16,271 nt of DNA from contig CALDDL010000208.1 of assembly GCA_937936675.1 (NCBI GenBank), positions 1 to 16,271 of the forward strand, written 5' to 3'. Below, piece by piece: positions 12,116 to 16,271 of the stretch. The stretch comes from an uncultured bacterium. Lineage in GTDB: Bacteria > Bacteroidota > Ignavibacteria > Ignavibacteriales > Melioribacteraceae. Position 1 is the stretch's first letter, and every line of letters starts with the position of its first letter. The translations under genes were made by a program, and so were the position numbers. Under the pieces are notes generated by a model, which searched no databases, had not been told where the DNA came from, and worked only from the letters and a program-made list of their open reading frames with translations.

Positions 12116-13618
12116 ATGAAAAAAGTCTTTATAATTCTACTATTATTTTCTCTTAAAATATTAGGTCAATCATACTTTAAGTCAATTAACCAACTAGAAG
12201 CTAAATTAGATTCTATTGTAACAATAACTGATTCTCATAAGAGAGATAGCTTAACGCAAAATTTAATAAATAATCTTAAGATGATGAATAAAATTCCTTT
12301 TACATCAAAGGATTCAGTACTATTTATTTATAAAGGAACTGCATCATCAGTTTATTGGGCGGGAGATTTCACGGGATGGGGAACTAACTCAAAACAATTT
12401 TCGGGTATAAAAAGAGATTCTAGCAATATTTGGACTGCCAAAGCAGCTTTTCCACCCGATGCAAGGCTTGATTATAAGGTAGTATTGAATGGAAATAATT
12501 GGATTTTAGATCCACATAATGCACTTCAACAATGGAGCGGCTTCGGACCTAATTCTGAATTAAGAATGCCATCTTATCTTTACCCTACAGAGACAATAAG
12601 AAAAGCTAGCTCTCCACGCGGTAATCTAAGCGGAAATAAAATCATTGCAAGCAAAAACCTCTCATATAATCTTCAATATCGTGTTTATACACCTAATGGT
12701 TATGAATCGATGAAGAATCTTCCCGTGATTTATGTAACCGATGGGCATGAGTATTCAGATGATCGATTGGGAAGTATGATAATTATCCTTGATAATTTAA
12801 TTGCAGAAAAGAAAATCAATCCTATAATTGCTGTATTTCTTGATCCGCGTGATCCATCCACATTGAACAATAAAAGAATGGAGCAATATATTATTAACTC
12901 AAAATTTGCTGATTTTGTTGCTTCCGAATTAGTAACTGAGATCGATAGTTTATATAAAACTAAAAACGACCCTGCTTATAGGGCAATTTTAGGAACATCT
13001 TTGGGCGGATTAAATTCGGCTTATTTCGGTTATTTGAAAAATAATGTATTTGGATTAATTGGGATTCACTCCCCCGCATTTTGGGCAAGTCAAGATACCA
13101 TCTTTAATTATTTTGAAAGGAGTGCTAAACTTCCACTTAAAATCTATATGAGTACAGGCACTATTAATGATACACAAGCAGATGCCCGGAGAATGAAAGC
13201 AATATTTGATACTAAAGGATATGAATTAAAGTATAAAGAAGTAAACGAGGGGCATTCTTGGGGTAATTGGAGAGCACTAATCGATGAACCATTGGAATAT
13301 TTTTTTCCTTATGATGCATCAACGGAAATTGATGAAAGAGGGTCTTCGATTCCGACCGGGTTTGAATTAAAACAAAATTATCCGAATCCATTTAATCCCG
13401 ATACCACAATTGAATATTCTCTACCTTATGAAAATAGGGTTAAGATAACAATATATAACCTTCTTGGAAGCGAAGTGGCTGAATTGGAAAATAGCACTAA
13501 AAGTGCAGGCAGGCATTCTATTCATTTTGAAGCAGAGAATCTCTCTACAGGCGTCTATTTTTATAATTTACAAACAGACGAGATAAGTATCACAAAAAAA
13601 ATGATAATCGCAAAATAG
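12116..13618 (+). CDS. Exported esterase: CBM48-like domain + alpha/beta hydrolase (Fes/CE1-like) + T9SS sorting domain
   Basis: A 500-residue modular secreted protein. Residues 1-18 are a signal peptide (cut after LGQ). About 65-150 is an E-set/CBM48-type carbohydrate-binding domain (VYWAGDFTGWG, then LDYKVVLNGNNWILDPHN). About 170-400 is an alpha/beta hydrolase of the enterochelin-esterase/feruloyl-esterase (esterase D) type with YRVYTPNGYE, LPVIYVTDG, nucleophile elbow GTSLGG (Ser295), an Asp near 352-356 and HSWGNW (His380). The C-terminal 90 residues are a type IX secretion type A sorting domain: NYPNPFNPDTTIEYSLP, LLGSEVAEL and STGVYFYNL. It is thus exported across the outer membrane and kept on the surface or released. 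Substrate may be an acylated polysaccharide; a siderophore role is possible. The start has no ribosome site. Confidence 0.92.
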   Translation: MKKVFIILLLFSLKILGQSYFKSINQLEAKLDSIVTITDSHKRDSLTQNLINNLKMMNKIPFTSKDSVLFIYKGTASSVYWAGDFTGWGTNSKQFSGIKRDSSNIWTAKAAFPPDARLDYKVVLNGNNWILDPHNALQQWSGFGPNSELRMPSYLYPTETIRKASSPRGNLSGNKIIASKNLSYNLQYRVYTPNGYESMKNLPVIYVTDGHEYSDDRLGSMIIILDNLIAEKKINPIIAVFLDPRDPSTLNNKRMEQYIINSKFADFVASELVTEIDSLYKTKNDPAYRAILGTSLGGLNSAYFGYLKNNVFGLIGIHSPAFWASQDTIFNYFERSAKLPLKIYMSTGTINDTQADARRMKAIFDTKGYELKYKEVNEGHSWGNWRALIDEPLEYFFPYDASTEIDERGSSIPTGFELKQNYPNPFNPDTTIEYSLPYENRVKITIYNLLGSEVAELENSTKSAGRHSIHFEAENLSTGVYFYNLQTDEISITKKMIIAK

Positions 13619-13820
13619 TTTACATTCGAGTTTGATCAAAAGGCTTGTACTAGAAATAATATTATTCCCTCCAGTCCCGATAATGTAATAAAATTTTACA
13701 CTTTCGAAAAAGCAAATGTTTTCAAAATTTTCTTCTCCCTAAAACAAATGGTACCAAATTTTTGCACTTTACTATTCTGAAAAATTTATTAACTTTATCA
13801 TTAATTAAAGGATAGAGTTT
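13619..13820 (+). promoter_or_regulatory. Intergenic region with possible promoter for the small lipoprotein
   Basis: Two hundred bases with no gene seen. There are weak AT-rich inverted repeats (an ATAATATTAT core near 13659 and a TGTAA/TTACA pair near 13684-13700) that might end esterase transcription, and a possible promoter, TTGCAC near 13760 followed by AT-rich boxes about 17 bases later. The AAAGGATAG ribosome site of the next gene is at the right end. Confidence 0.3.
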
Positions 13821-14261
13821 ATGAAACTATTCAAAACATTTTTTTTATTATTCATAATACCAATTATATTCATCTCATGCGAAAGAGAAAGCTATATAAC
13901 ATCCGGAGTAGATATTGAGAAAGAACTAAGTAAAGTCTCCGATTCGTTAGTCGTCAAAATTAAATATTCCGAAGAGGTAAAATTAAGTAAGAATCTTACA
14001 TTAAGATTTGATGACTTACTAGAAGATTCCCGCTGCCCTATTAATGCTATGTGTATTTGGCCCGGGAGAGCAAAAATTCTATTATTCATCAAGGATGGAG
14101 ACGGCGGAAAATTTATGGAATTAAATACTGCTGCCGGTATTAATCATGATGTTTATGATAAGTACGATTTCCGATTGCAAAATCTTTCACCATATCCGGA
14201 TACAAATGTGCCGTTCGACAAAAAGGCTTATGTGGCAGAAATTGTAATTAGGAGATGGTAA
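13821..14261 (+). CDS. Small lipoprotein with DSRCP-type cysteine motif
   Basis: A 146-residue lipoprotein: hydrophobic signal then IFISC with acylated Cys20. The mature part has a beta-rich domain with DLLEDSRCPINAMCIWPGRA at 65-84. The pattern DSRCP-x4-C-x-W-x-G-x-A, with its two cysteines (C72, C78), recurs in many small bacterial lipoproteins and secreted proteins of unknown role, and the cysteines probably form a disulphide. The C-terminal part (YDFRLQNLSPYPDT, then YVAEIVIRRW) also fits that group, where conserved LxPYP segments occur. ATG 13821 has an AAGGA ribosome site. The stop is one base from the stop of the convergent anti-sigma gene, with no room for a terminator. Function unknown. 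Confidence 0.82.
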   Translation: MKLFKTFFLLFIIPIIFISCERESYITSGVDIEKELSKVSDSLVVKIKYSEEVKLSKNLTLRFDDLLEDSRCPINAMCIWPGRAKILLFIKDGDGGKFMELNTAAGINHDVYDKYDFRLQNLSPYPDTNVPFDKKAYVAEIVIRRW

Positions 14262-14262
14262 A

Positions 14263-14499
14263 TTATTCCTTTAGACCGAGTATGTCTAATAATTTATTAT
14301 GAGCGTCTTCGGGGATTTTTGTATCGTAATTCTTATAAAATGAAATAGTCGATTCGATATTATTAAAATAGGTTTTGCAGCATTGGCATTCATCAAGATG
14401 ATGCTTAATAGCGACGCATTTAGGCGAATTAAGATCTTCTCCCAAATTATCGCATATATGCGACATTACTTCTTTGCATGTTGGTTTATCTTGTTTCAT
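14263..14499 (-). CDS. Soluble zinc-binding anti-sigma factor
   Basis: A 78-residue cytoplasmic protein with the zinc anti-sigma (zf-HC2) motif H34-x3-C38-x2-C41 plus further cysteines (C8, C17, C28). No membrane segment is present, so it probably senses an internal signal such as redox state or metal through its zinc cluster and releases the sigma factor encoded just upstream. The ATG at 14499 is preferred: it lies 9 bases after an AAGG site, whereas the in-frame TTG at 14505 is a weaker choice. The gene overlaps the 3' end of the sigma gene by 14 bases, giving tight coupling. The short length is typical of stand-alone anti-sigma factors. Confidence 0.87.
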   Translation of the reverse strand: MKQDKPTCKEVMSHICDNLGEDLNSPKCVAIKHHLDECQCCKTYFNNIESTISFYKNYDTKIPEDAHNKLLDILGLKE

Positions 14500-15058
14500 T
14501 AGCAAAAACCTTATTTAATTCACTTCTTAAAAATGCCCGTGCACGATGAAGGCGTGATTTAACGGCTGGAACCGAAAGCTCAACAATTTTTCCCGTCTCT
14601 TCTGTGGATAATCCTTCTACGTCTCTAAGCATAAATACAATTCTATATTCAGGTGGAAGTTTTTGAATTGCATCATCTAATATTTTTTTTAATTCTTTAT
14701 TCTCTGTTACTTTATCCGGAGTAACACTCCAGTCCGAAACGTCTTTTTCGTTTATATAAGCATCATCGTCATCAATCGAAGCAAATTCGTATCGATGTTG
14801 AACCTGACGAGCAAGCATGAGACAATGATTAGAGACTACTCGATAAAGCCAAGTAGATAATTTAGAATCTCCGCTGAATTGTTTAATATGTTTTACCATG
14901 CTCAAAAAAGTCTCCTGCATTGTATGCTCAGCTTTTTCTTTATTACGACAGATTTTATAAGAAAAATTATAAACCGTCTGCTCATAAAGTTTTACAAGTT
15001 CAGATAGAGCTTGTTTATTGCCTTCTTTTGCTTTTTCTATAATCTCAATTTCAGTCAT
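14486..15058 (-). CDS. ECF RNA polymerase sigma factor
   Basis: A 190-residue group IV (ECF) sigma-70 factor with all expected parts: region 2 at about 25-90 (AEHTMQETFLSMVKHIKQF and STWLYRVVSNHC, the -10 recognition and melting segment), an acidic linker (DDDDAYINEKD), and region 4 at about 133-180 (LPPEYRIVFMLRDVEGLSTE and VKSRLHRARAFL, the -35 recognition helix). It should direct transcription of a stress or envelope regulon, including perhaps its own operon, and is held by the small zinc anti-sigma factor that follows. An AAAGGAAAG stretch is about 13 bases before the ATG, slightly far for a ribosome site. It is divergent from the cyclic-nucleotide-binding gene. Confidence 0.94.
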   Translation of the reverse strand: MTEIEIIEKAKEGNKQALSELVKLYEQTVYNFSYKICRNKEKAEHTMQETFLSMVKHIKQFSGDSKLSTWLYRVVSNHCLMLARQVQHRYEFASIDDDDAYINEKDVSDWSVTPDKVTENKELKKILDDAIQKLPPEYRIVFMLRDVEGLSTEETGKIVELSVPAVKSRLHRARAFLRSELNKVFANETR

Positions 15059-15118
15059 TTAATTTGATGCACTTTCCTTTAATTGGGTTCAGTTATCTTA
15101 CCACTTAAAATAAAATTA

Positions 15119-15147
15119 TTGCCGTAAACTTACTAAATTTCTATATA
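15119..15147 (+). promoter_or_regulatory. Candidate upstream promoter for the cNMP-binding gene
   Basis: TTGCCG (15119-15124), 17 bases, TATATA (15142-15147), directly abutting the inverted repeat at 15148-15173, which would therefore cover the start of transcription. Prediction only. Confidence 0.3.
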
Positions 15148-15173
15148 ATAGATTATAGAATCGATTAATCTAT
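15148..15173. promoter_or_regulatory. Inverted repeat in divergent sigma/cNMP-binding region, possible operator
   Basis: Perfect 8-base arms ATAGATTA (15148-15155) and TAATCTAT (15166-15173) flank a 10-base centre, so the arm midpoints are about 18 bases apart, fitting a dimeric regulator. It lies between two divergent genes, and one of them encodes a cyclic-nucleotide-binding-domain protein. Confidence 0.4.
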
Positions 15174-15193
15174 TTGAAGTATTGCGGAGGAGG

Positions 15194-15223
15194 TTGTAAA
15201 TTGCATAATAATTACTGTATAAT
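15194..15223 (+). promoter_or_regulatory. Candidate gene-proximal promoter for the cNMP-binding gene
   Basis: TTGTAA (15194-15199), 18 bases and a perfect TATAAT (15218-15223). Transcription would start at about 15230-15233, at or near the start codon, implying a leaderless message beginning at ATG 15233. A GGAGGAGG stretch at 15186-15193 is too far (over 30 bases) from the ATG to be its ribosome site and precedes no useful reading frame. Confidence 0.4.
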
Positions 15224-15226
15224 AAG

Positions 15227-16271
15227 ATGAATATGGAAAACCAATTATTTACGACGTTAAAACTAAACCGTCTTTGCAAGAATGTTAATTTCTCTAAGAT
15301 TCATTTAGACGATATTAAGGGGCAGATAATATCTATAAGAGAAGGTGAAGTTCTTTTTCGAGAAGGTGATAGTGCCGATTCGATATTTTTAATTGTAAGC
15401 GGCGAAATAAACGTTATCAAAAAGAAGCTGCTAGGAAAAACCAAATCTTATATTTATACCGAGAATACATTCTTAGGGCAGGAAGATTTTTTAGAGGAGA
15501 TGAGCCGAACATCGATAGCCGTAGCTCTACGAGATTCCTATCTTATTTCTTTATCAAAAGAAGAAATAGAACGCCTTATGGCTCAAGATATTAATATTGC
15601 ACAAAATTTGAATGAACCGATTTTTGAATTTGAAGAAGATAACGTTAATAGAGATTCGGAAACTGCTGAATACGAAAAAGAAGATTATAAGTCCGAGACT
15701 CAATCAGAAATCTCATATAAAGATGAGTCAGAACCTCAACTAGAAATCTCATATAAAGATGAGACTGATACTCAATCAAAAATTTCATATAAAGGCGAAC
15801 CTAAAAAAGTTGTCCTAACAAAATCTGATTTTTCTAGTGAAGCTGAAATTGAACAGACTGGTAATTTTGAATTCAAAGAAGTTAAGAAAAAATCAGAGGT
15901 GGGTGAAGATTCCAATGCGGGAATCAAAAAAGATATTGGATCAGATGCGAAAGTAAATGTGAAGTCAGATGTTGGACCGGGTGCCAAAATTGGATCGAAA
16001 CCGGAAGTCTCAGATGATTACAATCCTCACACCATATCAAATGAGAGTGATAATGAATCTAATTTGTTGGCAACATTTGATCATGATTTTTTGACGGGAT
16101 TAATTCCCGATGAAGAATCTGATAACGGTCAAGATCCACCAATTACTAAAGCGAAACCGGCATCACCATGGGATGTAACACCTGATTTTGATTTTACAGA
16201 TTCTGATTTGCTAAAATTTGTTGATCCTGAAGCGAAAGAAAATGTAAACCCAGAACAAGAATCGAAATCCG
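15227..16271 (+). CDS. Cyclic nucleotide-binding domain protein with long acidic tail, 3' end beyond window
   Basis: The frame opens at ATG 15227 (or 15233) and has no stop in 348 codons to the window edge. Residues about 25-118 form a cNMP-binding (CRP/cNMP_binding) domain: EGEVLFREGDSADSIFLIVSGE at 39-60, with the phosphate-binding cassette at 83-100 (FLGQEDFLEE then SRTSIAVA) and the closing helix SLSKEEIERLM. The G-E and R-T signature is partly kept (GQED; SRT), so ligand binding is possible but unproven. No helix-turn-helix follows. Instead there is an acidic, low-complexity region with three 12-residue repeats (about 158-193), a Lys/Glu/Gly-rich stretch, and Asp/Phe-rich motifs (TPDFDFTDSDLLKF). 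It is probably a signalling or scaffold protein; the missing C-terminus may carry an output domain. Confidence 0.85.
   Translation, partial: MNMENQLFTTLKLNRLCKNVNFSKIHLDDIKGQIISIREGEVLFREGDSADSIFLIVSGEINVIKKKLLGKTKSYIYTENTFLGQEDFLEEMSRTSIAVALRDSYLISLSKEEIERLMAQDINIAQNLNEPIFEFEEDNVNRDSETAEYEKEDYKSETQSEISYKDESEPQLEISYKDETDTQSKISYKGEPKKVVLTKSDFSSEAEIEQTGNFEFKEVKKKSEVGEDSNAGIKKDIGSDAKVNVKSDVGPGAKIGSKPEVSDDYNPHTISNESDNESNLLATFDHDFLTGLIPDEESDNGQDPPITKAKPASPWDVTPDFDFTDSDLLKFVDPEAKENVNPEQESKS
15698..15805 (+). repeat. Three 36-bp in-frame tandem repeats
   Basis: Three units of exactly 36 bases (15698-15733, 15734-15769, 15770-15805) encode TQSEISYKDESE, PQLEISYKDETD and TQSKISYKGEPK. Units 1 and 2 share a run of 17 identical bases; unit 3 is more diverged. 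They are inside the acidic linker of the cNMP-binding protein and look like replication-slippage expansion. Confidence 0.85.

Noticed and set aside
15698..15805. CRISPR array
   Set aside because: Three 36-bp units are directly adjacent with no spacers and are in frame within a protein gene.
15772..15987. Minus-strand 71-residue open frame
   Set aside because: It is the antisense shadow of the low-complexity tail of the cNMP-binding protein.

Overview
The window is AT-rich bacterial DNA that most likely comes from a member of the Ignavibacteria (Ignavibacteriota, within the Bacteroidota/Chlorobi group). The main evidence is the secreted esterase at 12116-13618, which ends in a type IX secretion sorting domain with the NYPNPFNP signature common in Ignavibacteria and their relatives. 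Other support comes from the many lipoproteins, the FecR/zinc-finger anti-sigma factor, and the mix of clear Shine-Dalgarno sites with starts that lack one. I saw no rRNA, tRNA, CRISPR array, insertion sequence or phage gene.

Layout. (1) 1-380, minus: the 5' part of a coiled-coil protein gene that runs off the edge. (2) 466-5151, minus: a tight run of six genes read as one operon, in order sbtA (sodium/bicarbonate symporter), sbtB (PII-like regulator), trkA (potassium-channel RCK subunit), an unknown secreted two-repeat protein that seems to start at ATT, rmlA (glucose-1-phosphate thymidylyltransferase) and a ybaN/DUF454 membrane protein. (3) 5242-5345: a non-coding block folding into a closed multi-hairpin element. 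(4) 5406-7081: a divergent pair, a serine beta-lactamase-like lipoprotein and an NTF2-like lipoprotein. (5) 7078-9183, minus: a pilin-like protein, a very divergent ECF sigma factor and a FecR-type anti-sigma factor. (6) 9333-11127, plus: a two-gene operon of a protein strikingly like the eukaryotic dihydroceramide delta-4 desaturase DES1/DEGS1 and a GH16 endo-glucanase lipoprotein, followed by a hicB antitoxin remnant and a bidirectional terminator. (7) 11383-14261: an outer-membrane beta-barrel protein (minus), the T9SS-exported CBM48-esterase fusion (plus) and a small lipoprotein (plus). (8) 14263-15058, minus: a conventional ECF sigma factor with its zinc anti-sigma factor. (9) 15227 to the edge, plus: a cyclic-nucleotide-binding-domain protein with a long acidic, repeat-bearing tail.

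How the parts may work together. The first operon couples bicarbonate uptake and its PII-like sensor to potassium control, suggesting coordinated ion and inorganic-carbon homeostasis. The desaturase operon pairs membrane-lipid modification with beta-glucan breakdown, and a 22-bp palindrome lies between it and the divergent pilin/sigma operon. GH16, the esterase and several lipoproteins point to an envelope geared to polysaccharide use. The items most worth a second look are the DES1-like desaturase, the sbtA-sbtB-trkA operon, the structured element at 5242-5345 and the ATT start.
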